From contig WTJP01000166.1 in NCBI GenBank assembly GCA_011526275.1, positions 1-20,798 of the forward strand: DNA of 20,798 nt. The letters are read 5' to 3'. Source of the stretch: Candidatus Arcticimaribacter sp. (lineage in GTDB: Bacteria; Bacteroidota; Bacteroidia; Flavobacteriales; Flavobacteriaceae). The position numbers and the translations under genes are program-made. Within the stretch, counting starts at the first letter, position 1. Every line of letters starts with the position of its first letter. The notes under the pieces were generated by a model, which searched no databases, was not told the DNA's origin, and was given only the letters and a program-made list of their open reading frames with translations. Below, piece after piece: positions 7,565 through 15,559 of this stretch.

Positions 7565-10500
7565 CTATGTTGCTGAAACCTCAACGATATCGATTTGATT
7601 TTCCAATGCCATATCTAGATAGACCAAATAAGCTGTGGTTGGACGTTCAAAAATAGTCGTCACCCAATGCGCATACTCCTGAACCTGCACCCTGTCTTCA
7701 TCTTTCTTAGCGCCTGTCTTATAGTCTATTATAACCACTTTTTCTTGATTGTGCACCAAGCGGTCTGGACGGATAATTTTGGCTTTGGGCAACATAATGT
7801 CCTGTTCATTTAAAACCGAAAAGTCTCTTGAAAAATAAGGAGTAAGACTAGAGGAGTGGACAAGTTGATCAAACAATTGCAAGAACTGTTCCTTTTCCTC
7901 TGCCGTTATTTCACCCTGAAAATAGGCATCTTCCATAACCGTTTCAAGCTCATCGGCATAATCTATTTTACTGATAAGTTCGTGGATTTTAATTCCAAAA
8001 TGGCGTGCTTGTTCCAGCTCTTTTGAAGATTGGCGTTGAAGCATCAACTTTTCTTCATAGGGGTAGTGAGATGAAAACGCAGGCGATTGTTGCCCTTGTA
8101 CTGGACTACTTTCATCGGCTATTTTGCCTGAAAATTGCCCCCATTCGTGCACACATTCCTCTTCCACGCCTTGAACGAAGTTGGCTAAAAATCCGGCATA
8201 GGATTCTTTTTCAATGAGTGATAGTGAAGCGTAGAGATAGAGTTGTTCACTTGCTCGGGTGGTGGCCACGTAAAACACATTCCAGGCATCTACTTCTTCT
8301 TCTCTTAATTTAGTGAAATACCGCTGCGCAGCTTCACTACCATAATGGGCCACACGAGCCGACTTATTGACCCACGCCAAGGGAAAATCGTCTCCCAATA
8401 CCGAAGTAGTATTAAGCCACAGTTTTTCTTTTGTACTGGAATGGATTTGGCGATCGGCATAAGGGAAGAAGACCAAAGGAAACTCAAGGCCTTTTGCTTT
8501 GTGTATGGTCATCAAGCGAATCCCGGCATCACTGTTCGTCGAAGGTATTGTTTTTTGATGTAGTTGCGCCTCCCATAACATGAGGAACGCGTTTAAATCG
8601 GCGGTTTCTTGCAACGAAAAATTAAAGACTTCATCGAGAAAGCAAAGTACAAAAGCATCATTGCTCGCAATAGCAGGAAAACGAGCACAAGCCAATTGGA
8701 AGACTGCGTACAAACTGCGTTGACTTAACCAATCCAAGTTAAAAACAATCCCCTCTTCCTCCCAAATGTCACGAAGCGGACGTCCTAGATTTCGATACAA
8801 ATAATCGTGGAGTTCAACCGAACGGTGCTTGCTTTCAAACAAGAAAGTGAGGTGGATTTTTTTCTGCTGTAAATCGTTGGCTTGCAATTTTAAGTAAACC
8901 AGTGTCATCAAAAAATTAACACTAATAGATTGCTTCAACACCAAGGACTCTGAACTGCTGAAGGAGAGCTTAGCCTGTGCAAGCATTGTCCCTATTGACT
9001 TGGCTTGCTTGCCTGTACGTACTAAAATGGCCATGTCTTCCCAATCATAACCCTTTGCACGGCAGCGTGTAATGTCTTCTATTATTTGTAAAGCATAAGC
9101 ATCTTCTTCTTTATTTGATGTTGAATCTAAAAACGAAAGCCGCACATAACCACCCTTCTGGTTTTCTATTCCTTGTACTGCCCGATCGCCAAACAAAACT
9201 TTGTTTTCTTCATAGGTTAGATATTCGGGCAAAGCAGTAAAAAGCGCATTGTTAAAGGCGACAATAGCTTCTGCTGAACGATAATTTGATCCTAGAGTAT
9301 GCTCTTCTTTCTCAACGGTAAACGGGTTGTAGCTTCCAATTAAATCAATGAATTGCTCTACGTTCCCCCCACGCCAACGGTAGATCGACTGCTTGGGATC
9401 GCCTACCAATAAAAGGGAACCGATGTGACCACTTTCCAATTCACTTTCAATGGATGACTTGATTAGTGGAATTAAATTATTCCATTGTAATGAAGACGTG
9501 TCTTGAAATTCATCGAGAAAATAATGACGATAGTTTTCCCCCATTCTTTCATAGATATAAGGGCTGGGCTGACACAAAACCTCTTTTTCAATACGTTCAT
9601 TAAATGTGGAGAGTAAAACGCGGTTGCTTTGGGTTTGATAGGCATCTAGGGTGCGAGAAAGTACGGCCAACAAATTGAGTGGAATCCACTGTTTAAGCAA
9701 ATCATTTAACAGTTGCCATTGGCGAAACAAGACCAAGCCTTCTTCATAGGAAGCCAAAAAAGTAGGGAGCAATATCTCAATTTGAGCCTTAGCTGCCGCT
9801 GGTGTTGTTGCTTTATGAATATTCTTCCCCGCTAGTAAATTCTCATGTAATTTTCCTTCATCATACTTTTTGAAATCGCCTTTAGACAAATTCTCAAAGC
9901 GTTTGTAAAGTGTACCGCGATTAAAATCATTCGCTACTAAGCCAGCATCGTTTAACTGTTCCAGTACGCTTTTTCCAAGCCTCATCAAGGCTTGTTTAAT
10001 GGTTTCTTTTTTGGTTAAAAGGATGCGGTATTGTTCTTCAATCGTGTGGTTTGAGGCTTTTATAAACCGTTTTATTTCCTCGCGATCGTTCTCCTTGAGC
10101 AAGAGCTTCGCAGCATCCATTAAATTGGCTTTAAGGTCCCAGCTACTCACATCGGCATCGTCCATTTTTTGAAAGGTAAAGGCTTCTAGGAGTGCGGTGA
10201 GTTGCTGATCCTCTCCTACAGCGTCAATGACCTGCTCCACGACCTTTTCCAAAATTCGATCGCTTTGCAATTCAACCTCAAAATTATAAGCCAGGCCCAA
10301 ATCCTTCGCAAAACTGCGAACTACACGATGAGTAAAGCTATCTAAAGTAATGATATCAAATGCTGCGTAATCGTGGAGAATGAGCTGCAAATTAATTTCA
10401 GCTCTACGTTGCAATTCTTTTGAAGAAATCTTGAGCTGTTCTAGCAGCGGTTTACCCATAGGGTGTTGGGATAAATCGTCTTGCGTAGAGGCAAAATAAT

Positions 10501-10696
10501 GCAACTGCTTTAATAGCCTAAATTTCATCTCAAAGACGGCTTTGTTGGTGAAGGTCAAAGCCAACATGCGGTGGAAACGGTCCTCTTGTTGACTTGATAG
10601 CAACTTAGCCAAGTACTGCTGCACCAATAAAAAAGTTTTGCCTGCACCAGCCGAAGCTTGATAAAGTTGAAATGGAGCAATCGTTTCTGCCTTCAT
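7565..10696 (-). CDS. AddA/RecB-like UvrD-family helicase-nuclease
   Basis: This 1043-residue protein is a superfamily 1A helicase with a C-terminal nuclease, the motor subunit of an AddAB/RecBCD-type complex that unwinds and trims double-strand ends. Motifs in order: ASAGAGKT Walker A at 14-21, LALTFTNKAVFEM (motif Ia) at 45-57, DEFQDT Walker B at 395-400, GDPKQSIYRWRGG (motif III) at 432-444, LGSNYRS (IV), LMTIHKAKGLEFP (V) and FYVATTRASEQLY (VI). The nuclease has an upstream His (KIHELI), D978 in RPDRL, D991-Y-K993 in DYKTG, and Q1004/Y1008. All catalytic positions look intact, so both subunits of the presumed pair carry a nuclease, as in AddAB. It diverges from the SOD gene with 57 nt between starts; I see no convincing promoter there on the minus strand. 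The addB-like partner lies beyond ompA. Confidence 0.88.
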   Translation of the reverse strand: MKAETIAPFQLYQASAGAGKTFLLVQQYLAKLLSSQQEDRFHRMLALTFTNKAVFEMKFRLLKQLHYFASTQDDLSQHPMGKPLLEQLKISSKELQRRAEINLQLILHDYAAFDIITLDSFTHRVVRSFAKDLGLAYNFEVELQSDRILEKVVEQVIDAVGEDQQLTALLEAFTFQKMDDADVSSWDLKANLMDAAKLLLKENDREEIKRFIKASNHTIEEQYRILLTKKETIKQALMRLGKSVLEQLNDAGLVANDFNRGTLYKRFENLSKGDFKKYDEGKLHENLLAGKNIHKATTPAAAKAQIEILLPTFLASYEEGLVLFRQWQLLNDLLKQWIPLNLLAVLSRTLDAYQTQSNRVLLSTFNERIEKEVLCQPSPYIYERMGENYRHYFLDEFQDTSSLQWNNLIPLIKSSIESELESGHIGSLLLVGDPKQSIYRWRGGNVEQFIDLIGSYNPFTVEKEEHTLGSNYRSAEAIVAFNNALFTALPEYLTYEENKVLFGDRAVQGIENQKGGYVRLSFLDSTSNKEEDAYALQIIEDITRCRAKGYDWEDMAILVRTGKQAKSIGTMLAQAKLSFSSSESLVLKQSISVNFLMTLVYLKLQANDLQQKKIHLTFLFESKHRSVELHDYLYRNLGRPLRDIWEEEGIVFNLDWLSQRSLYAVFQLACARFPAIASNDAFVLCFLDEVFNFSLQETADLNAFLMLWEAQLHQKTIPSTNSDAGIRLMTIHKAKGLEFPLVFFPYADRQIHSSTKEKLWLNTTSVLGDDFPLAWVNKSARVAHYGSEAAQRYFTKLREEEVDAWNVFYVATTRASEQLYLYASLSLIEKESYAGFLANFVQGVEEECVHEWGQFSGKIADESSPVQGQQSPAFSSHYPYEEKLMLQRQSSKELEQARHFGIKIHELISKIDYADELETVMEDAYFQGEITAEEKEQFLQLFDQLVHSSSLTPYFSRDFSVLNEQDIMLPKAKIIRPDRLVHNQEKVVIIDYKTGAKKDEDRVQVQEYAHWVTTIFERPTTAYLVYLDMALENQIDIVEVSAT

Positions 10697-10720
10697 GATG
10701 CATTAAATGTAATTAATCTT

Positions 10721-10728
10721 TAGCTTTG
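10721..10728 (+). promoter_or_regulatory. -7 box of the superoxide dismutase gene
   Basis: TAGCTTTG matches TAnnTTTG exactly. The -33 position holds ATG rather than TTG. Transcription would start near 10733, about 21 nt before the start codon, with an A-rich run (nine A) directly upstream of the ATG. Confidence 0.6.
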
Positions 10729-10753
10729 TCGAACTAACCTTAAAAAAAAAGAT

Positions 10754-11362
10754 ATGGCTTTTGAATTACCAAAATTACCCTACGATTACAATGCACTTGA
10801 ACCCCACATTGATGCACGTACCATGGAAATACACCACGGAAAACACCACAATAGCTACACCACTAACCTCAACAATGCGATTGCAGGAACCGATTTAGAA
10901 GGAAAATCAATTGAAGAAATCCTTACGGGCTTAGACCTTGCAAATGGAGCTGTACGTAACAACGGAGGTGGATTCTACAATCACGCTCTATTTTGGTCGA
11001 CCATGAGTCCTAACGGTGGAGGTACACCAACAGGTGCTTTAGCAGAAGCTATTGATGCTGCCTTTGGTTCTTTTGACGCCTTTAAAGAGGCTTTCAGCAA
11101 AGCTGCTGCAACCCGCTTTGGATCGGGTTGGGCTTGGTTGTGTGTACACAAAGGAGGAAAAGTAGAAGTTTGCTCTACGCCAAACCAAGACAATCCACTA
11201 ATGCCAGAAGTTGGCTGTGAAGGATTCCCTATCCTTGGGCTCGATGTTTGGGAGCACGCTTATTACTTAAACTACCAAAACCGTCGTCCTGACTATATCG
11301 CGGCATTCTTTAATGTAGTAGACTGGGCAGCTGTTAGCGCCTTGTATGCTGAAAATGCGTAA
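10754..11362 (+). CDS. sodA: Superoxide dismutase, Mn-type of the Fe/Mn family
   Basis: This cytoplasmic enzyme converts superoxide to oxygen and hydrogen peroxide. The family layout is complete in 202 residues: N-terminal ELPKLPYDYNALEPHID, and metal ligands H27 (in MEIHHGKHH), H77 (in YNHALFW), D164 and H168 (in LDVWEHAYY). Features that usually separate Mn from Fe enzymes favour manganese: glycine (G73) sits four residues before the second ligand, where Fe enzymes have Gln, and the outer-sphere Gln is in the later segment TPNQDNPLM (Q145). A cambialistic enzyme cannot be excluded from sequence. There is no signal peptide. The gene is monocistronic, with its own -7 box and a strong terminator 21 nt after the stop. 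Confidence 0.95.
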   Translation: MAFELPKLPYDYNALEPHIDARTMEIHHGKHHNSYTTNLNNAIAGTDLEGKSIEEILTGLDLANGAVRNNGGGFYNHALFWSTMSPNGGGTPTGALAEAIDAAFGSFDAFKEAFSKAAATRFGSGWAWLCVHKGGKVEVCSTPNQDNPLMPEVGCEGFPILGLDVWEHAYYLNYQNRRPDYIAAFFNVVDWAAVSALYAENA

Positions 11363-11382
11363 ATAAAATAACAAGTGAAATT

Positions 11383-11409
11383 AAGAGGACCTAGCGTCCT
11401 CTTTTTTTT
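11383..11409 (+). terminator. Rho-independent terminator of the SOD gene
   Basis: The stem AAGAGGAC (11383-11390) pairs with GTCCTCTT (11396-11403) around the loop CTAGC and is followed by a T run to 11409. It is oriented for the plus strand and sits 21 nt after the SOD stop. Confidence 0.88.
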
Positions 11410-11429
11410 GGCTTAAACTGAAGCAAAAT

Positions 11430-11459
11430 AAAAAGGGAGGAATAAATTCCTCCCTTTTT
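11430..11459. terminator. Bidirectional hairpin terminator facing the purF-like gene
   Basis: A perfect 13-bp inverted repeat (11430-11442 with 11447-11459, loop TAAA) has a GGGAGGAA core flanked by five A and five T. It can act on either strand. On the minus strand it is the first strong terminator after the purF-like stop; on the plus strand it backs up the SOD terminator. Confidence 0.8.
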
Positions 11460-11573
11460 GCCCCAAATCTTACCATGAACTTAACCTACTTATGTTCTGG
11501 TGATGTAAAAGTGCAATTTTCGGTTAAAGTGCACGAATAAAATAGACGAACTGCATATTTACCTGATAAAGTG
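11460..11573. other. 114-nt non-coding stretch, likely 3' UTR of the purF-like gene
   Basis: Between the purF-like stop and the hairpin at 11430-11459 lie 114 nt with no recognisable gene. Read on the minus strand it forms the 3' end of the purF-like transcript and finishes in that hairpin, a layout that could also release a 3'-derived small RNA. The heptamer AAAGTGC occurs three times on the plus strand (11508, 11526, 11568). A 21-codon ATG ORF is present on the plus strand at 11475-11540; I see no promoter or start context strong enough to call it a gene. Function is unknown. Confidence 0.4.
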
Positions 11574-13469
11574 CTAATATGCCCGTTCTGATTTCCCCTC
11601 ATAGAAGTTCATAAACGCTCGATTAACTACACGATTTCCCCCTGGGGTAGGGTAATCTCCTGTGAAATACCAGTCACCTTTGTGTTCTGGACAAGCCGTA
11701 TGTAAACCTTCAATGGTTTGATAAATAATCTTGACAGGACAGCTCACTGAAGCATGCGTGAGTAAGGCCGCAATCTTTTCGGATACTTGTTCTTGACTAA
11801 AGGGTGCGTAGAGTGCCTTAACATGATTGGTAGCTTCTGAATCTTTATTTTCCACACTTGCTTTACACTTAGCATAAATTTGATCTAAGGTAGCCTGTAG
11901 CGTTCCTTGCTCTTCATGCAAGGCCAAAGCTGCCTGAAATGCAATAAAGTCTTCCAATTTGGCCATATCAATCCCATAACAATCGGGATAACGAATTTGC
12001 GGCGCACTCGACACAACCACAATTTGTTTGGGATTAAGGCGGCTCAACATGGTTAAAATACTTTGACGCAGTGTAGTCCCCCGCACAATACTGTCATCGA
12101 CGATGACTAGATTATCGCTCGACTGCACCACCCCATAGGTAATGTCATAAACGTGAGCGACTAAGTCATCACGGCTGTTGTCGGCCGTAATAAAGGTGCG
12201 CAGCTTGGCATCCTTAATCGCTATTTTTTCAATACGAGGACTCAAATTGAGTAAGCCCTTGAGTTTCTCTTTGTTGGGTTGGTCCTGCTCTAACTCCAGT
12301 CCTATTTGTGTTTGAAGATGAGCTTGTGCTTCGCCTACCAAACCATAGAATGAAGTTTCTGCTGTATTGGGGATATAAGAGAAGACCGTGTGTTTTAAGT
12401 CGTGTTGGATGGACTCCAAAACTTGACCAAACAATTGCTTCCCAAGGTTTTTTCGCTCTTTATAAATAGAGGCATCACTTCCACGTGAAAAGTAAATGCG
12501 CTCAAAAGAACAGGCTTTTTTCTCTAAGGGCTCTAAAACGGGATCAATCGACACCTTCCCAGATTTTTTAATGACAATTGCATGCCCAGGATCTAATTCT
12601 TTAATGGTATCTAAGGGAACATTAAATACGGTTTGAATTACGGGGCGCTCGGAAGCTACAACCACGATCTCGTCGTTTTCGCAATAAAAGGCAGGGCGGA
12701 TCCCCGCAGGGTCGCGCAGTACAAAGGCATCTCCATGCCCAATCATCCCTGCCATGGCATAGCCACCGTCCCAGTTCTTCGCTGCTTTGCGCAATATTTT
12801 AACAATATTCAATCGCTCGGCGATTTGTGGAGAAGCTTCAAACTTGTTAAACCCCTCTTTCTTAAGCTTCTTGTATAGTTTCGCCACCGCGTCGTCGAGA
12901 AAGTGCCCAATCTTTTCCATGACTGTAATGGTGTCGGCTTTCTCTTTTGGATGCTGCCCAAGTGTCACCAAATTCTGGAAGAGTTCATTCACATTGGTCA
13001 TGTTGAAATTCCCAGCGACAATTAAGTTCCGGTGCATCCAATTGTTTTGTCTTAAAAAAGGGTGAACACTCTCGATGCTGTTCTTTCCAAAGGTTCCATA
13101 GCGCACATGGCCCAACATCAGTTCCCCCACATAAGGGACTGAACGCTTTAGTGCTTCAGGGTCTTCTTGTAAGGAAGGATTCTTTTCCATTCCTTCTTGA
13201 ATACGGGCACTAATTTGATTGAAAACATCCTGTATAGGTTGCTGTGCTGAAGAACGAACACGACTAATGTATCGTTCACCTGGCGCCATATCGTACTTAA
13301 TGCTTGCAAAACCAGCCCCGTCTTGTCCACGGTTGTGCTGCTTTTCCATCATCAAATACATTTTGTTGATACCATAAAGGGAAGAACCGTATTTCTCTTT
13401 ATAATAAGCCAACGGCTTTTTAAGTCGAATCAGGGCAATTCCACATTCATGCTTAATGGCATCACTCAT
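11574..13469 (-). CDS. Amidophosphoribosyltransferase family protein, long Bacteroidota form
   Basis: PurF-type enzymes transfer glutamine-derived ammonia to PRPP, the first committed step of purine synthesis. The N-terminal glutaminase half has C9 (after an eight-residue leader that would need removal to expose Cys), NRGQDGAGF, R123 in GHVRYGTFG and D179. The C-terminal phosphoribosyltransferase half has the PRPP loop VIVDDSIVRGTT at 455-466 and the family segment APQIRYPDCYGIDMAKLEDFIAF at 489-511. At 631 residues it is well above the roughly 470-510 usual for PurF. The extra length lies in a segment at about 58-115 and a C-terminal extension ending TGDYPTPGGNRVVNRAF. The usual oxyanion-hole NG (HNGNL in PurF) reads A152-G153 here. 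The start overlaps the kinase stop by 4 nt (ATGA), implying coupling. It may be a paralogue rather than the only PurF, so I leave the symbol blank. Confidence 0.85.
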   Translation of the reverse strand: MSDAIKHECGIALIRLKKPLAYYKEKYGSSLYGINKMYLMMEKQHNRGQDGAGFASIKYDMAPGERYISRVRSSAQQPIQDVFNQISARIQEGMEKNPSLQEDPEALKRSVPYVGELMLGHVRYGTFGKNSIESVHPFLRQNNWMHRNLIVAGNFNMTNVNELFQNLVTLGQHPKEKADTITVMEKIGHFLDDAVAKLYKKLKKEGFNKFEASPQIAERLNIVKILRKAAKNWDGGYAMAGMIGHGDAFVLRDPAGIRPAFYCENDEIVVVASERPVIQTVFNVPLDTIKELDPGHAIVIKKSGKVSIDPVLEPLEKKACSFERIYFSRGSDASIYKERKNLGKQLFGQVLESIQHDLKHTVFSYIPNTAETSFYGLVGEAQAHLQTQIGLELEQDQPNKEKLKGLLNLSPRIEKIAIKDAKLRTFITADNSRDDLVAHVYDITYGVVQSSDNLVIVDDSIVRGTTLRQSILTMLSRLNPKQIVVVSSAPQIRYPDCYGIDMAKLEDFIAFQAALALHEEQGTLQATLDQIYAKCKASVENKDSEATNHVKALYAPFSQEQVSEKIAALLTHASVSCPVKIIYQTIEGLHTACPEHKGDWYFTGDYPTPGGNRVVNRAFMNFYEGKSERAY

Positions 13470-14407
13470 AGGGAAAGGGTTTTATCGTTCCACGCAAAAT
13501 TGGTCAATTCTCTAAAAGCGAGTATGCGCTCTTGCAAGGTTTTCCCATCTACGGCTTCTATTGCATTCACACCAAAAGCTTCAACAGTAAAAGAGGCGAA
13601 AACCGACCCTACTACTAGGGCTTGTTTGATGGTCTCAAAATTAATTTCTTCTGCTTGTGCTAAAAATCCAGCCAAACCTCCTGCAAAGCTGTCACCAGCA
13701 CCAGTGGGGTCAACTACTTGATCAATGGGGAAAGCGGGGGCAATGAACACCTTCCCTTCTCCGTAGAGTTGGGCACCGTGCTCTCCTTTTTTAATGATGA
13801 CATATTTTGGCCCCATAGCGTGTATTTTTTCCGCTGCCTTGGGTAAAGAAAATTCTCCTGTTAAGATACGTGCTTCTTCATCATTAATCGAAATCAAGTT
13901 GACTTTAGCGATAACCTCATCGAGAATTTCACGGAAATGCTCCATCCAAAAATTCATAGAATCCAATAGGGTGAAACCATTCGCGTTAGTAAGTTGATCC
14001 AAGGCCATTTTTTGTACTGCTGGATGCAGGTTTCCAATCACGACTACTTCACTATCTTGAAAAGCTTCAGGGACTTTCGGTGAAAAATTTTCCAGCACAT
14101 TTAACTGCGTATCCAGTGTGGTACGGGTATTCATGTCGTCGTGATAACGACCACTCCAAAAGAATGTTTTCCCTCCTTTTACTTTTTCCACACCATCGGC
14201 ATTAATGCCTAAATCGGTGAGCTTAGCAAGGTCACTATCTTCAAAGTCCTCGCCAATGACAGAAACTAATCCGCATTGATGGTTGAATTTTGAAGCAGCA
14301 AGCGCAATGTAAGTAGCAGCACCCCCAAGGATTCGATCCACTTTTTCATAGGGGGTTTCGATAGCGTCGTAAGCCATTGTGCCTACAACCAGTAGTTTTT
14401 TATTCAT
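13466..14407 (-). CDS. PfkB-family (ribokinase-type) kinase
   Basis: This cytoplasmic ATP-dependent kinase of the ribokinase/adenosine-kinase superfamily has an N-terminal substrate-side GGAATYIALAASKF (residues 28-41) and C-terminal signature DPTGAGDSFAGG (233-244), with catalytic base D239 and the anion-hole GAGD. The substrate cannot be read from sequence; a nucleoside or a ribose-type sugar would fit the purine neighbours, but that is inference. I chose the ATG at 14407 (MNKKLLVVG, 313 residues). The frame can be extended two codons to a TTG at 14413, but that TTG lies inside a perfect -7 box (14411-14418), and family members as I know them start at about this ATG. It is translationally coupled to the purF-like gene downstream through an ATGA overlap. 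Confidence 0.87.
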   Translation of the reverse strand: MNKKLLVVGTMAYDAIETPYEKVDRILGGAATYIALAASKFNHQCGLVSVIGEDFEDSDLAKLTDLGINADGVEKVKGGKTFFWSGRYHDDMNTRTTLDTQLNVLENFSPKVPEAFQDSEVVVIGNLHPAVQKMALDQLTNANGFTLLDSMNFWMEHFREILDEVIAKVNLISINDEEARILTGEFSLPKAAEKIHAMGPKYVIIKKGEHGAQLYGEGKVFIAPAFPIDQVVDPTGAGDSFAGGLAGFLAQAEEINFETIKQALVVGSVFASFTVEAFGVNAIEAVDGKTLQERILAFRELTNFAWNDKTLSL

Positions 14408-14410
14408 ATG

Positions 14411-14418
14411 CAAAAATA
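14411..14418 (-). promoter_or_regulatory. -7 box immediately before the PfkB-family kinase
   Basis: On the minus strand TATTTTTG matches TAnnTTTG exactly. The nearest TTG upstream (14442-14444) is 23 nt away, longer than the usual 17-19. The box ends only 3 nt before the ATG, so a transcript from it would be leaderless or nearly so. The kinase may also be read from the purN-rnhA transcript. Confidence 0.4.
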
Positions 14419-14457
14419 AGCTTCTTTCGTTTTTCTAAAAACAATTCTACCCGATTT

Positions 14458-14931
14458 CTAGGAGCTTTGTTTGAGTTGCTCGTAATACAAATCGCGATCC
14501 ACCGCTAGGTTTTTAGCTGCATGAACGGCTAGAGCATCGCAGCGCTCGTTTTGCGGGTGATTATTATGGCCTTTAATCCATTTGAACCGCACTTGATGCT
14601 TAGCGTAAATCTTGAGGAAACGACGCCATAAGTCGGGATTCTTTTTGTCTTTGAAGTTTTTCTTTTCCCAACCAAAAACCCATTTTTTCTCCACTGCTTC
14701 GGTTACATATTTAGAGTCGGAATAGACCAAGACTTCCAAAGGTTGCTGTTTTAACATCTCCAAACCCTCAATAACAGCGAGCAATTCCATACGGTTGTTG
14801 GTGGTGTATTTAAACCCTTTAGAAAACTCCTTTACATATGCTTTCCCTACCCATTCCAAGACAATTCCGTATCCTCCAGGACCTGGATTCCCTAGGGCAG
14901 AGCCATCCGTATATAAATGCACCTCAGCCAT
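14458..14931 (-). CDS. rnhA: Ribonuclease HI
   Basis: This cytoplasmic endonuclease cuts the RNA strand of RNA-DNA hybrids, removing R-loops and Okazaki primers. At 157 residues it matches the family. The catalytic DEDD set is complete: D9 in YTDGS, E49 in NNRMELLA, D72 in YSDSKYV and D132 in NERCDALA, with the flexible-loop His in GHNNHPQNE. The basic handle KKWVFGWEKKNFKDKKN is present. Its start overlaps the purN stop by 8 nt, so it is the second gene of a purN-rnhA unit; 50 nt then separate it from the kinase. Confidence 0.96.
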   Translation of the reverse strand: MAEVHLYTDGSALGNPGPGGYGIVLEWVGKAYVKEFSKGFKYTTNNRMELLAVIEGLEMLKQQPLEVLVYSDSKYVTEAVEKKWVFGWEKKNFKDKKNPDLWRRFLKIYAKHQVRFKWIKGHNNHPQNERCDALAVHAAKNLAVDRDLYYEQLKQSS

Positions 14932-15490
14932 GCTGTGTCAATAGCTGTTCAATAACCTGTGGATAGAAACGATGTTCTAATGCTAGTACTTTATCAGCAA
15001 TGGCTTGGGGACTATCGCTTGGTGATAAGGCAACCCGTTCTTGTCGGATAATGTTCCCCTCATCATAGTGTTCATTGACGTAATGAATCGTCATACCGCT
15101 TTCTTTTTCTTCAGCGGCTTTTACAGCGCGGTGCACATGCATGCCATACATGCCTTTTCCACCGTATTTGGGCAACAAGGCAGGATGAATATTGACAATC
15201 CTGTTGGGGTATTGCGCCACCAAGGTAGCGGGAATCTTTTTTAGGTAGCCTGCTAAAACAATCAGGTCAGGTTGATGTTTATCGGTGTATGATAAAAGTT
15301 CATCTGGACTACTTGCATCGAAATGGTAAACAGGAATGTTTAAGGCTTCTCCTTTAGTAAATACGCCAGCATCTTTACGATTACTCAATATACTGTGTAC
15401 TTGAACTGACGGGTTCTCTGCGAAGTGTTTGATTATTGAAGCGGCATTTGACCCACCTCCAGAAGCTAAAATAATGATTTTTTTTGGCAT
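14924..15490 (-). CDS. purN: Phosphoribosylglycinamide formyltransferase
   Basis: This is the third step of de novo purine synthesis: it formylates GAR using N10-formyltetrahydrofolate, in the cytoplasm. At 188 residues it has the normal PurN length. The phosphate-binding loop ASGGGSN is at 9-15. The catalytic triad is N100 and H102 in VNIHPALLPKYGG and D143 in HYDEGNII. The segment HVHRAV (118-123) and the SGMTIHYVNEHYDEG stretch are diagnostic. It heads a minus-strand group that continues with rnhA (8-nt overlap), the kinase and the purF-like gene, and it diverges from acpP across a 162-nt intergenic region. Confidence 0.95.
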   Translation of the reverse strand: MPKKIIILASGGGSNAASIIKHFAENPSVQVHSILSNRKDAGVFTKGEALNIPVYHFDASSPDELLSYTDKHQPDLIVLAGYLKKIPATLVAQYPNRIVNIHPALLPKYGGKGMYGMHVHRAVKAAEEKESGMTIHYVNEHYDEGNIIRQERVALSPSDSPQAIADKVLALEHRFYPQVIEQLLTQHG

Positions 15491-15501
15491 AATTCAAAGT
15501 G

Positions 15502-15530
15502 TAAAAATAGCGTAAAAAGCCCGAATTCAA
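15502..15530 (-). promoter_or_regulatory. Candidate purN promoter
   Basis: On the minus strand TTG (15528-15530, within CTTTTGAATT) is followed by 18 nt and TATTTTTA (15502-15509), one mismatch from TAnnTTTG. The start would fall near 15497, giving a leader of about 7 nt. The only other candidate, TACACTTTG at 15494-15502, has one spacer base too many. Confidence 0.5.
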
Positions 15531-15559
15531 AAGCCTTGGAGGGATTTGTAACGCAGTCG

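Noticed and set aside
2362..10696. A possible anti-phage defence island, given two nuclease/helicase genes and a membrane protein
   Set aside because: The helicase and nuclease match general AddAB-type repair proteins, the flanks are housekeeping genes, and there are no mobility genes or composition shift.
11475..11540. 21-codon plus-strand ORF after the SOD terminators, as a gene
   Set aside because: No -7 box is placed for it, two terminators lie just upstream, and 21 codons can arise by chance; kept only as a note within the unexplained region.
13323..13721. A 132-codon plus-strand ORF spanning the kinase/purF-like junction
   Set aside because: It is antisense to two clearly conserved proteins, shows no family motif, and has no promoter-like box nearby.
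14429..14442. GTTTTT-CT-AAAAAC inverted repeat after rnhA, possible terminator
   Set aside because: The loop is only 2 nt and the stem almost all A/T, so it would not form a stable terminator.
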